Assembly: GCA_006176705.1 (NCBI GenBank)
Contig: QRFJ01002107.1
Coordinates: forward strand, 1-64,000
DNA length: 64,000 nt
Source of the DNA: Cocos nucifera
Taxonomy: Eukaryota; Streptophyta; Magnoliopsida; Arecales; Arecaceae
Direction of reading: 5' to 3'
Shown here one piece after another: positions 36,270-47,300 of the stretch. Each line of letters begins with the position of its first letter. Position 1 is the first letter of the stretch. Under the pieces are notes generated by a model. It did not search any database. It saw only the letters and a list, made by a program, of their open reading frames with translations, and was not told the origin of the DNA. The translations under genes were made by a program, and so were the position numbers.

Positions 36270-36966
36270 CTTATCATAACATGTTAGTGCAAACACCTAA
36301 TAAACATCTTAGATTAGATAATGTCATGGATGCCTACCTTCGGCATTTAGGCTTAGTCATATTAACAAGAACAGAATAAACAAGTTAGGCAAAACAAAAA
36401 TTCTTGACATCAATGATTGTAAATCATTGCTGACCTATGAGTCCTATTTTCTTAGGAAGATCACAAAGTCATCTTTTACTGAGAAAGGTGATAAAGCAAG
36501 TGAGGTTCTAAGTTTCATACATGGTGATGTATATGGACCTATAAACACTAGTGCCAAAGATAAATATCATTATTTCATTATATTTATAGATGATCTATCT
36601 AGGTATGGGTATGTCTATCTTATGAACATAAGCCCGAATCATTTGAAATATTTAAACAATTCTATAATGAAGTAGAAAATAAATTAGAAAAGTATTAAAA
36701 CTCTTCGATCAGATCGAGAACGTAAATACTTATCTAGTGAGTTTTTGACATATCTAGAAGAGAATGGAATTCTCTTATAGTGGACTTCTTTGGAGATACC
36801 ACAACAAAGTGGTGTATCAAAAAGGAGAAATCAAACTTTGTTAGACATGGTTTGATCTATGATGGGATTTGTTTGTCCACCTATTTCATTTTGGGATTAT
36901 GCTCTTAAGACTGCTAGTTTTATTCTAAATAATTAATAAAAGCATGATGTTATCGTTAAGACACCA
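36270..36966 (+). pseudogene. Cop-B2 integrase, cut by Gyp-F
   Basis: A 82-residue frame at 36427-36675 carries YESYFLRKITKSSF (zinc end with Cys changes), HGDVYGPINTSAKDK and FIDDLSRYGYVYL. After stops, decayed core sequence continues until 36966. The Gyp-F LTR begins next. Confidence 0.82.
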
Positions 36967-37554
36967 TGTTTATCAATTTAATTTTGACTTCTTAAATAAT
37001 TAAAAATAGATAGCAAGTAGTGAGTCGAGTCAAATTCATAGAGAAGACAGTATTTTAGTTTTGAAATCTTTGATTTTTATAAAAAAAATAAAAAAAAGAT
37101 AAAATTAAAGTCAAAAAATAAAAATTAAAATTATATAAAATTAAATAATAGAAATTTAAATAGCATAAAAATAAAATTTAAGTACTAAGATCTACTACCT
37201 AGATCTTAGCATCTAGTTGCATAAAAGTAAAGAGCAATTAAAAATAAAGAGTAGAAATAAAAGTATAATTAAAAATAAAAAGCATGATTTTAAAGTGCAT
37301 AAAAATAAAATTTTGTATTAATTTAAAAGTTCATAATTTAAATACATAAAATTTAAAAGAAAAGAAAAGGAAAATAAAAATTAAAATAGGCTGATCTTTA
37401 ATCTTTGATTGGCATCGACGTGAAGATGGCATAGGAGATAGCTCTTCTTTGCAGCACCCATTGCCTTGAAGCAACCTCTAACCCAAGCATGGCTCTCATC
37501 TTGGACCTATCCCTCTCTTTGATCAAGGAGAAGTTATTTTGATGGACTGATTTC

Positions 37555-37564
37555 CTTTTTATAG
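37555..37564 (-). promoter_or_regulatory. TATA box of Gyp-F LTR
   Basis: CTATAAAAAG on the minus strand, preceded by CAT as in Gyp-G (49627-49636). Confidence 0.65.
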
Positions 37565-37756
37565 ATGTTGGAGAGGAGAAATTTTGTGATTTCAATGATG
37601 TGGGACTAAGAGAATATTGCTGGAACACATGTGTTGTTGAAGAGGTGGAGTTCTAATCAAATTAAGTGCTTGAATCCTATTAAAACCCTTCTGAAACCCA
37701 CTGAATCATCATTGTTGCTTCTGGGCCATTCGTTTGCTTAATCATGTGAATTTTAA

Positions 37757-38035
37757 GCCATTGGATCACATCAAAATCAATGCCAAACTCCTTTCAGTCA
37801 GAATAAATGCCAGCCATTAGATCACTTTGATCTGAAAATTTTGGATCATTGGATGGAGCTTCTAGGTGCTTGAATCAGTCAGGATGTTTGTCAACCATTG
37901 GATTAAATTCTGGAAGAAATCGGGTCGTTAGATCATGCAGTTGGGAGCTAGAGAATTTGAATCAAAACTAGAAAATATAGTGACCATTGGATTTCAATTG
38001 CAAGAGAGCACAGCCATTAGATGGCACATTTACTA
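37757..38035. repeat. Motif array (CCATTGGATCA type) in Gyp-F LTR
   Basis: About seven copies: near 37757, 37813, 37848, 37896, 37925, 37983 and 38023. On the element's own strand the word is TGATCCAATGGC, the CpG-decayed form of the Gyp-G word. Confidence 0.7.
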
Positions 38036-38539
38036 TGCCTGTAGACTATATTGACTGGGTGTGTTGAAGACCTGGACGAATTGGCATGCATCATGGCATG
38101 GAAATGATAAAAATGTCCCTGCTTAAAGGTCCACGGTGAGCCGTAATGAATTTGATATCAGGATGACGACAGTAGCGCATGGGGGTAGGCGGCTAGCTAG
38201 ATGGCTTGCTAGCATGCGATTGGGTTGCTCTAGCTTGGCATGCCAACTTGGAGGAATGAGCCGACTGAGCTATTTATTTTTTTTTATTTTTTTTCTTTGA
38301 AAATTCATATCCACTCCATTTTAACTCTATTTTACTCCAAATTTATTTTATTATAATTAAAAAAATAAGATCCTTTTACTAATTATAATACTTTATTTTT
38401 TATTATTTTTTAATTAATTTTTTAATAATAAAATATTAATTTCTTTAAAATATATATAAATTAATTATTAATTCTTAAAAATAAATATAAATTAATTATT
38501 AAATTAATATTTTTATTAATGAATTTATGGTATTTATCA

Positions 38540-39995
38540 TATTCCTCAACTTAAGCTTTGCACGTTCTTGAGTAAAGAAAGAATTTAGTTTTAAATATCT
38601 TTTAACTTTAGAGTTTCAAATTTTACCTAAGCAAATTTAAAATGACCATTGATATTTAGTAGAGCATAATTGAGGTATATTATTAGGATATTAATATTTA
38701 CTAATATAAAAATTAAGTAAAAAATATTAAATTTTTTCTAAATTATTATTATTTTTATCTTTAAATCATCTAAACTTTCATATGGGCAAGTACTTTTTTA
38801 TGTAAATATTATTGCTTACTTAGGCAACAGGACCTGGTTACTCGATAGAAAATCAATGTACTTTTTTTTTTAACATTGCACCACTATTAAGTACCTTAAT
38901 TTCTTAAGCTTTCTGTTTGAACCATATAGCGAGTCTTTGGCTAATGACTCCCAAACTAATTGACTTTAGAACACTAGGTATAAAATATTCCTCGAGCTTA
39001 CTAGCTCGAATCAAATAGGCTACGAGTTAAGACTAGCTTTATAACGAGCTTCCTTATCCTTCTCACCTTTTGATGTGAAACTCAATGCTTGCTTACGTAA
39101 AGAGGCCTGATTACTCAGTGAGAAGTCCTTGAAAACTCTTTTATTTTATAAATTTTTTATTATGAAGAAATGTATAGTTATCCTATATAAGCCCATAAAA
39201 AGTAGACTTTTCTTTGATGTCGATAGAAAAAATCAAAAGTGCTTAAAGAAAAATTATTTATATTCTAAACTTAACTCTTTATTGAATTTTTTTAATACTT
39301 AGTTCCTCAATATCTCACAAATTCTCTGATCTATGCATCAATTTTTTTAAAAAAATATGCTTAGTTCAACTCAATTCTTAAGCATAATCGAGTGTTTAAT
39401 TGCTAAATACTAACATTTTTTAGGACTTAAAAATTATAAAAAATTTTATTATTCTCCCCCCAACTTAATCAACATTATCCTTAATGGAGAAGAAAAATAA
39501 AGGGTGTAATAAAGAACAAAAAAGAATACATCTGACTTAATGTATTTTTGATGGTCCAGCATATGCCTTTGAAAATTTAGCTCTCTCTTCAACTTATTCA
39601 AAATATCCTAAAAAAATAAACTAAAATAATAAATTAGACATAAAAAAAATAAATATTAGGTTGCCTCCCAACAAGTGCTAAGTTTACCATCTTTAGCCAG
39701 ACATAAGGTAGCTTAATTATCCTATATCAAATACTGGATTGATAAATTCCAATGGTTTTGGATTGCCAATCTCAAGAAGACAATTTGTTATCCCTTTATT
39801 GATAAATTCGTTGTTATTTATGGGAAGATAGTTTGTGACCCCATTCTCTGACCCTTGTTTATCAAGAATTTTTCCTATTTATTCTTCTAGAATGCTCATA
39901 AATTGAGTTTTTATATTAAGAGTTGAGTTTAATGCAATGGATACTGGAAGGATATCTAAAGGCGGGTTCAGTTATGGAGGTAAATTAATATGATC
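38540..39995 (-). other. Gyp-F 3' non-coding region and purine tracts
   Basis: The tract beside the LTR reads AAGTTGAGGAATA (38552-38540, minus strand). A second, better purine tract TTAAGTTGGGGGG lies at 39467-39455, about 0.9 kb inside. A GTTGGGAGGCAACC word at 39658-39671 is a feature often seen downstream of coding regions in such elements. No gene is recognisable. Confidence 0.6.
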
Positions 39996-41697
39996 TTATT
40001 TAAATAATTTCATTGACTTTTTATTACATGCCTCTTGATTCTTATAAAAAGAACCAGCTTCTAGGATTGAAGGAAATAGGACTTCAAGTTTATAGGTCTC
40101 AAGTAACTCATCTATTCTCTTCTCCTCTTTATCTATCTCATTTAAATTGGAACCAGCATCAGTACTAGTTCCTAGCTTAGGTTTTTCTATGTGGTTAGCT
40201 TTAGTACTAACCTCTTCTTCTTTATTTTTATTTTGGCTAGTATTAGTACCAGCCTCTCTCACCTAGCCTTGGTATGTGTCCATTAGAATTCTATAACTTT
40301 TAAGTTCAAAAATTACTTTGGCATTCTCATATTGGAGATTCTTAAGTGGGATATTAGATTGATATTTTGATCCAGATGATTGATGAACATTAGGTGGGTT
40401 GCTTATAAGAATCGGTTGGCTCGATAGTAGACCTAATTCTCTCCACTTGTTAGACTCAGCTAATTATCCTATTTGTACTTCAAATCTGGCAATAGATTGT
40501 TATTGAGTTAGAATCAGTTATTACAGTTGATTGAATCTATCGTCAGCTAGATTGGTCTATTGAGGAGGTAAGTATGATGGCTAATTATAATATGATGGTT
40601 GGATAGACTGACTAGGCTGACCACTATTATAGACATAATTTTGATATTGGATCTGAGCTTGAGTCTGTTGGGGTTTTCAAGAAGAATTGGGATGGTTCCT
40701 CCAATCTAAGTTATATGAATTTGAAAAAGGATCATTAACTGGCTTGGAGTAGCCTTGTGTAGCTTGAAGTTATTTTTGGATAAAAGATGAAAATTGTGCA
40801 GCCATAGGGACATTCATTCATATGATGGGTTAGGCTAGCATAGATTGAACAAATCTCCTGATAATTAGAGGGTGATGTATTTTGTATAGGAGATTGTTGA
40901 CCAAGGATTAGGAGTTGATCTAATTTTTGGACAAGAAAGTTCACTTTATTTATCAAATTTGAATCAGCCTTAGGACTAGATTCTAGATGTTTACATTCAT
41001 GGATCTCTACCTAGGTTTAGTAGAAAGATAATGAAGCATGATTGATTGGATTTTCACTCAGGATTTCAAATAAGGTATAGGCTTCATCCTCACTTTTATT
41101 CATAAATGCACGTCCACAGGATGCATCTACTATCTATCTATATCGATCTCCTAAATCTTCATTGAAAGCTTGAACTATTTGCCACTTAGACCATGGTGTG
41201 GGCATTTTCTAATAAGTTTCTTAAGTCTTTCCCATGCCTTATGAATTTGTTTCCCTGGAAGCTGAGCAAATCTAGTAATAGCTCACCTCATAGTATTGGT
41301 TTGACCTATGGGATAAAATTTTTCAAGAAATTCACTTTGCAGTTCAGCCCAAGTTTGGATTGGTCTTCCTATTGTGCCAAGCCAATACTTGGCTTTATCT
41401 TTTAATGAAAAGAAGAATAAGATTAATCTAAGGGCATCATCAGTTAAATTTTGAATTTTCACCATCGAGAAAATTTTTAAAAATTCATCCAGATGCTTAT
41501 AAGAATCTTCATTGGTGTTCCCATAGAAGGATGGGAGCATTTGGATTGTAGTCGGCTTGATCTCATAGTGGGTAGCATGGATAACATGTAATTAGATACA
41601 AATCGATGGATTATAGGTGGAAGGAATAAAATATTCCTTCATCTATCTAGGTGGTTCTCTAAAATTTTCAGGCATTTGATTATCTAGATTCAACATG
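39996..41697 (-). pseudogene. Gyp-F gag (retrotransposon gag domain)
   Basis: Reading starts at the ATG at 41697 (MLNLDNQMPENFREPPR). The clear core at 41540-41283 has FYGNTNEDSYKHLDEFLKIF and DKAKYWLGTIGRPIQTWAEL, matching the gag of Gyp-G. Further pieces are at 40956-40735 and 40262-39996 (Lys/Glu-rich C-terminal end with SILEAGSFYKNQEACNKK). Stops interrupt the frame in several places. The product would assemble the particle. Confidence 0.85.
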
Positions 41698-41782
41698 GTT
41701 CAATCATTCAATTTTATAATTGAGTTCAACTAGGTCAGAAAAAGCAATCTCCTACCACGCAAGTATTAGTGCAACCCTATAT

Positions 41783-43960
41783 TGGGAATAGTATCCTAAA
41801 GCCAATCATCAGCCTATTGATGATTGAGCTATTTTACGTAATTATATATAAATTATTAATTGAATAAAAGTTATTCTTGCTTTTTCATCATAAATTTTTC
41901 ATCTTCTAATAAACTCCTACCTATTGTGATGAAGTGCTTAGGACTATTTAGAATCGATAAAGAAGAATTTGTCATTTAATCCTTAAAATTATTCGTGATC
42001 AATGATACGTTGTTACCAAGGACGACAACATTTAACGAGTATAGGTTGTTGCATGCCATATAGATTGATTGTCCTCTTAATCAAGGAGTGTGTAGACACT
42101 GGTATGGCATGCAGGTGAGATGTAGAGATACATTTATACTGAACGTGACCAACTACAGAGCTTTTTTGCTATCAAGAATTATTCTGATGGAATATTAGCA
42201 TTAGTATCTCTCTGACCTAAGATCATCATGGTGACTTTCAAGCAATTCACTGTGCTTTGGTGATGGACTATCTGAATTTCTAATTTAGTAACGGAAGGTT
42301 TCTAGGTACAGTCAAGTAGTCGATGCGTGAGTCAAGATGGGATTGACCACTCCTAGACTCATGAGCTATATTCAATAGTATTTTAATTTATCAAAGCCTT
42401 GGCTAGGATAGTCCTAATGAGGGGTCACAGGACTAATTGCTTTGAGACACAATTTGGATGTATCTTCTAGGGTTGATAGTTAAACCCTGAGTCAACCTAT
42501 GCACAAAGGTCAAAGGGATAAATTATGCAGTAACCATATTCACGTAGGTTTTGAATATTCTGATAGTACTATTCAGTCTATCCGAATGTCGAGTACCATT
42601 GCTAGATGGTCACTTCGATTAGTATAGAAAATTGATTCCTGTGCTACTGACTTAGGTTTGAAGCTATGGGGTTACACATACTAGAGGTTCCTACCCAATC
42701 TAATGGCTAATCAAGAGAAGTTTAAGTAGCGATTTGATTACTAATGAACTTAATTTGATTGAGTGATTATTTTTGGATCAAGACCAATTGAATTGGATTC
42801 ATTTGGATTTGACCCATTTAGATTATGAGATAATCTAATCATCAAGGAGGTTTAATCCTTGATTTGATCAAGGGTTTGGCTTGATTAATTTTTAATTTGA
42901 TTAAAATTTAACTAAGCCTAATTAAGCCTAAATAAGTTGGATTTAATCTAGTCTAATTGGACCTAACTAATTTGGATTGGATTGGTTCAATTGGAGGACA
43001 AACAATGAGACTAGTTTGACTAGTCTTCCTATGTGCCACATCACCAAAATCTATGCCAAATCCTTCCTCCATGAGAAAAGGTTTCTCATGAAGTTTTCCA
43101 TGCAAGGGAGAGCGTGGATTTTCCCTTCTCACGTGCCTTATGGATTGGTTTGATCTGGTTACCAATTGAATTCGAATGGGATTTGAATTTGAATGGATAA
43201 CTAGTTGATCTAAACCAACCCCTCATGCCTCCCATATTTTGTGTGCTTCTATAAAATGCTGGATTTTTTGGATGTGCGAAAGAAGAGAGGAGCATCGAAA
43301 GAGGGAGGAAGAGAGAAGAGAAGAATATCAAAAGGAGAGAAGAGAAAGTCTCTTCTCTGCGTGCATGAAAAAGTAAGAGAGTTCTACACACAAGAAGTTT
43401 GGGTGAGAGCATACCGTAGAATCTATCTAGGATTTGGGATTTAGATCCATGAGTTACGAGGATTGTGACTTCATAGATCCAAGTGGAGAACCTCCTCAAC
43501 TTCTCATCTACATTCATTGGGATTTGGAGCATCCGAAGACTTGGTGAAGAAGATCAAAAGAAGTTTGATCTAAATCAGTCGTTGAAGGTTTCTTCAGAGC
43601 TAGCACTCGGGAGAAACTAATCGGGATCAGAGCCTCATGTGGATTACCTATGGAGGCTAGACACATGTGTGGCTGCATAGTAACATTTAGATCTACACCA
43701 AGAATATTAGATTATAGCGTTCTACCCGCAAATAGGTAACGTATTCTGAACACGTAGAGCAGTAAAATAGTTTTACTATTAATCTTGTTTTTATTTTCAG
43801 ATATACATGCATATATAATACATTAGATCCTATAGCATGTAGGGTTTTTAGATTAAATCTATAGCTTTTCATTATTAATATAATTAATAATATTATCCAC
43901 TGTGTATTTATCAAAAAAAGTTTTTGAAAGTAGAGCCAAAAATCCTACATGCTCCCTTTA
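41783..43960 (+). repeat. Cop-B3 5' LTR
   Basis: About 2.2 kb starting TGGGAATAGTATCC and ending shortly before the primer site; the exact 3' end is uncertain because no terminal CA is clear. Hairpin at 41803-41826. TATA box CTATAAAAT at 43250-43258 (R would start about 43280). Confidence 0.75.
43250..43258 (+). promoter_or_regulatory. TATA box of Cop-B3 LTR
   Basis: CTATAAAAT, about 700 bp before the LTR end. Confidence 0.6.
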
Positions 43961-43962
43961 AT

Positions 43963-43974
43963 TGGTATCAGAGC
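43963..43974 (+). other. Cop-B3 primer-binding site
   Basis: Perfect TGGTATCAGAGC, complementary to the 3' end of initiator tRNA-Met. Confidence 0.92.
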
Positions 43975-45127
43975 AATAGGTTCTTTGATGTATTATATAT
44001 GCATGATTTAGATTATTTTTAGATTAAATCTAAATAATAACCTAATCTAAAAAATAAAAATAATGATTTTATGGACTGTAGGTTGTCCTGCTATAAGGTT
44101 TACCTCTTTTAGTGGAAAGATCATCCTCTTACATTACGATCTATAAAATTGATCATAAAAACTTTAGATTAGATCTAATGATTTTTTATAATGTGTTTGA
44201 AGGATTTAATCTAAATTTTATCATGAATTAGTGTTTAGATTAGATCTAAATAATTTCATGATTTCTTTACGTAGAGTACATAGTTTTAAATTAAACTTGA
44301 ATAGGATCTTAAAAAAGGTTCTGTTCATCAGTCAAGCCGGCTCTCTTAGGAATCGAGCCAGTTCGATCAGCATGCCAGTCATGATACGATTTCTGGATTA
44401 ATGCACCAGCCGGCTTGATCAGGAGCCAGGCTGGCTCGAATTCAATTCAGGCCAGCTCGGATGGGATCTGAGCCTGCTCGACTGGTAAGATGGCCTTTGG
44501 GCATTCTGCTTGAACCAGCTGTCTTAAAAATTGAGCCAGCTTGGTTTTTGCTCGGACTAGCTCGAATGGAATCTGAGTCAGCCCGACTGAGAAGTTGGCT
44601 GAATGTCATAATTGGTTGGTTTTATGTTATCAAACCTACATCTAGTGCTTATTTATGAAATAAGACAATCCATTTTTGAAATGAATCGATCTATTTAGTG
44701 AAACAGTGCTAGGATGTAAAGAATCTTTCAAAATTTAAAAAATATTTTTGAAATGCCGAACCCCAACCCTTAATCCTAAAACTTAATTGAGAATTAAGTA
44801 TGATGAATTAAAATCTAGAATTATGAATTAAAGATTCTAAGTTATTGATCATAAAATGTGGGTTATCAGATTAGTCAAATTAAGTCTATTAACTGAGTTA
44901 GACCTAAGATTAGTTAAAGAATGGACTAAATTAGAGTAATTGATCAAATCTAACCAAATATTAATTTAGATTAGGTCAAAGACTCTTTAGACCAAATTAT
45001 AATAGTTGTAGTTGGTCAAGCCCATACCTTTAATGAGGACCAAATGGACTTGATTCATGGCTATGCGGTCGAACCTAAAATTGCTAGGTTGATCAAATTG
45101 AAACTAATAAACTGGATGGTGTCTAAG
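43975..45127 (+). other. Cop-B3 leader, exon part
   Basis: No gene. A region at 44330-44600 is full of GAGCC / GGCTCG-like words, resembling those in Cop-C and Cop-D LTRs. Confidence 0.6.
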
Positions 45128-46010
45128 GTAAGTCTAGCGGCTTAGACCAGTGGTTTTTAATTCGGAGCTACTCGCACTGATTTGGTCTTTGACGAGTTAA
45201 TGGCATATCCCTTCCACTGATCTCACTTACCTGGCCATCTTTATGAATTAGGTTTTCATTAGACCACTTGGTGATTTGGGTTGACCCTTGTCAATTAGGT
45301 AAATTAGTTTGACTGATTTAGGTGCTCCTAATGCTAGTTTTAATTAGGTCCTTATTGATCTGACTTAGTGAATTTAGTGGAAGGATCTAAATTGACTGGT
45401 TAATTCTTCTTAGAATCGATTAATAAAATCTTCTAAAATTATTAGGTCCTTAAAATGATAAAGTTATGATGATAACTAAGTCATAGCCTCCATTAAGTTG
45501 AGTGATAATGGGTCTATTAGTTTAATAATCATTGAAGATCCAAAGTTTTGGTTCTTATTGACTAATGAAATTATCATTCATAATATAATAATTTGGTTGT
45601 CTTTCTAATGGTGGTCAGGTTGGTCAACCAAAGTTGGGTCTGATTATTCGTTGGTCTAATGCACCAAATATGGTCATATTAATGGTTAGACCTAACTGGA
45701 TCTTTTCAGTGGAGACCAAAGCCTACTAATTAGATTTTTGGGATAAAAATTAAATTACTAAAAGTTGTTTGGTGAAATAATTATTTATGAACCTATCCAT
45801 AGGTGCACATGGGTTGACCAACTAAAGTTAGGCTTGTGTGTAGTCTATGTGGATTCTAGAACCCACTACGAAATTAGGAGTAATTCCTTGAATTGGAGAT
45901 AGAGGGTATTGATTCAAACAAAATAGTGAGAGAACCTTTAGACTAAAGTCCAAGTCTTTAGAGAAAATAATTCATATACTAATTAGGTCCATGATATTTT
46001 TTTTATGCAG
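45128..46010 (+). other. Putative leader intron of Cop-B3
   Basis: Donor TCTAAG|GTAAGT and acceptor TTTTTTATGCAG ending at 46010, two bases before the gag ATG (46013). Length 883 nt. The first 200 nt are conserved with A1 and A2. Confidence 0.45.
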
Positions 46011-46012
46011 AA

Positions 46013-46930
46013 ATGGCCACTACCCTATCGCTTCGATCATTGTTGGATAATGATAAACTCATGGGACCCAACCTTAATAGCTAGTATCGAAAGTTGAAGA
46101 TCATTCTGAAGCATAAATGGATCTTATATATGTTAACTAATCCGACACCTGAGGAGCCAGCCCCGAACACTATTAAGGTGGTGAGAGACATTTACTAGAA
46201 GTGGCTCAATGACTGCACCATCATTTGGTGCATTATGTTGGCGATAATGAATGATAAGTTCAGCTGCATGTTTGAAAATGCCCAGCCTGAGGAGATGCTT
46301 CAAATGTTGAATGATTCCTTTGGCATGCCTAATGACATTTAAAGGTATAAGACTAGTTGTGCCATTTTCAATGCTCGTATAAGGGACGGGACATCAGTCA
46401 CTGATCATGTATTGTACATGATCGAGATGATTGAACACCTGAGTAAGTTGGGTTTTTCCCTACATGAGCAGCTTGGGAAGGATACGATCCTAAATTCTTT
46501 TGCTCATGTCCTTCCTCCATTTCCTTACTCATTTTAGAATGTCAAATCCTGCAGTGAACTATCATGATTTATTGGAGTTACTACAAAACTTTGAGAAGGA
46601 TCACTAGCTCCAAAAAGAGTCGATGAACGTAGTGGGAGGATCTTCTTCTAGTCGACTCTTTAAGAAAGAAAAAAAAAATAAGAATAAGAACAATAAGAAG
46701 GTGCAGCCGCATGCTGGAACATCTACATAAGATCAGACCAAGAAGTATAAGCCTAACCAAAGCCACGTGAAATGCTTCTTTTGCAAGAAGCAGAGGCATT
46801 GAAAGAGGAATTGTCCTCAGTACTTTGCCACCCTGGACCTGAACAGGCCAAGGAGGAAGCAAGTAGTCATTACGCAAGATAATTATATGATAACATCTTG
46901 CAACTTCTCAATTTTGTGATACTACTGCCT
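46013..46930 (+). pseudogene. Cop-B3 gag
   Basis: Starts MATTLSLRSLLDNDKLMGPN. The gag core follows to about 46600 with stops after NS (46082), IY and DI. The zinc knuckle near 46770-46815 reads CFFCKKQRH followed by KRNC, with an in-frame stop in the middle. The domain order matches UBN2-type Copia gag. Confidence 0.85.
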
Positions 46931-47300
46931 AGGTATTAGATACTGAAAGTCCTTATCATATTTGTAATTTGATGCAGGATTTACAAGTTAGTAGGAGATT
47001 TGGTGAAGGTGAGAGATTCCTGAATGTTGGAGATGGAAGATAAGTTCCAGTTCTAGCTTTAGAAATCATGAACCTTGTAATCAATTCTCATAGAGTTATT
47101 CTTAGTGATTGTCACTTTTGTCCAAGCTTTTTTATTAAATGTTAATTTTGTAGGCCTTTTGACTAAGAATAGTTATCAATTTTCAATAAAAATAAATTTT
47201 TGTAATATCATTTTGAATGGTGTTACAGTTTGTGTTGGACAATTGAATAATGAAATATATCTATTATCACAATCTGTTAGTGTAGTCCAAACCTTCGGTA
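46931..47300 (+). pseudogene. Cop-B3 protease region
   Basis: The active-site segment near 46930-46975 reads LDTESPYHIC: the Gly of Asp-Thr-Gly has become Glu. Downstream coding continues in another frame (47105 onward) into the pre-integrase region. Confidence 0.75.

Larger units (their letters stand above)
33812..36966 (+). mobile_element. Cop-B2 internal region (host of Cop-D and Gyp-F)
   Basis: The leader resumes at about 33817 (compare 44066 onward in B3), then a gag remnant, protease and integrase. It is cut at 36966 by the Gyp-F LTR, inside integrase codons for the KTPYEIW region. The left end and 5' LTR lie outside the window beyond Cop-D; the right end is not recovered. The stretch 33812-34650 is leader with no gene seen. 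Confidence 0.82.
36967..38539 (-). repeat. Gyp-F 3' LTR
   Basis: About 1.57 kb from TGATAAATACC at 38539 (minus strand) to AAACA at 36967. TATA box CTATAAAAAG at 37564-37555, identical to that of Gyp-G. A run of GCCATTGGATCA-like words lies upstream of it at 37757-38035. Long A+T-rich stretches at 36980-37390 and 38280-38530. Confidence 0.75.
36967..41782 (-). mobile_element. Gyp-F: gag-only Gypsy element, 3' part
   Basis: On the minus strand: gag (41697-39996), a non-coding stretch, a purine tract and the 3' LTR (38539-36967). No protease, RT or integrase lies between gag and the LTR, so pol is absent. The upstream leader and 5' LTR are hidden by insertion of Cop-B3 at 41783. Gag sequence and the TGATAA LTR start relate it to Gyp-G, an Athila/Tat-type element. 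Confidence 0.78.

Noticed and set aside
36970..37390. Matrix-attachment or origin-like function for the very A+T-rich stretch
   Set aside because: It is part of the Gyp-F LTR and base composition alone does not support a function.
38155..38245. Inverted or palindromic signal around the GGCTAGCTAGATGGCTTGCTAGC words in the Gyp-F LTR
   Set aside because: Short imperfect repeats only, without a counterpart in Gyp-G.
43963..43974. Possible tRNA genes suggested by TGGTATCAGAGC and TGGCGCCGTTGCC words
   Set aside because: These are only primer-binding sites of 12-19 nt; no cloverleaf, A box or B box is present around them.
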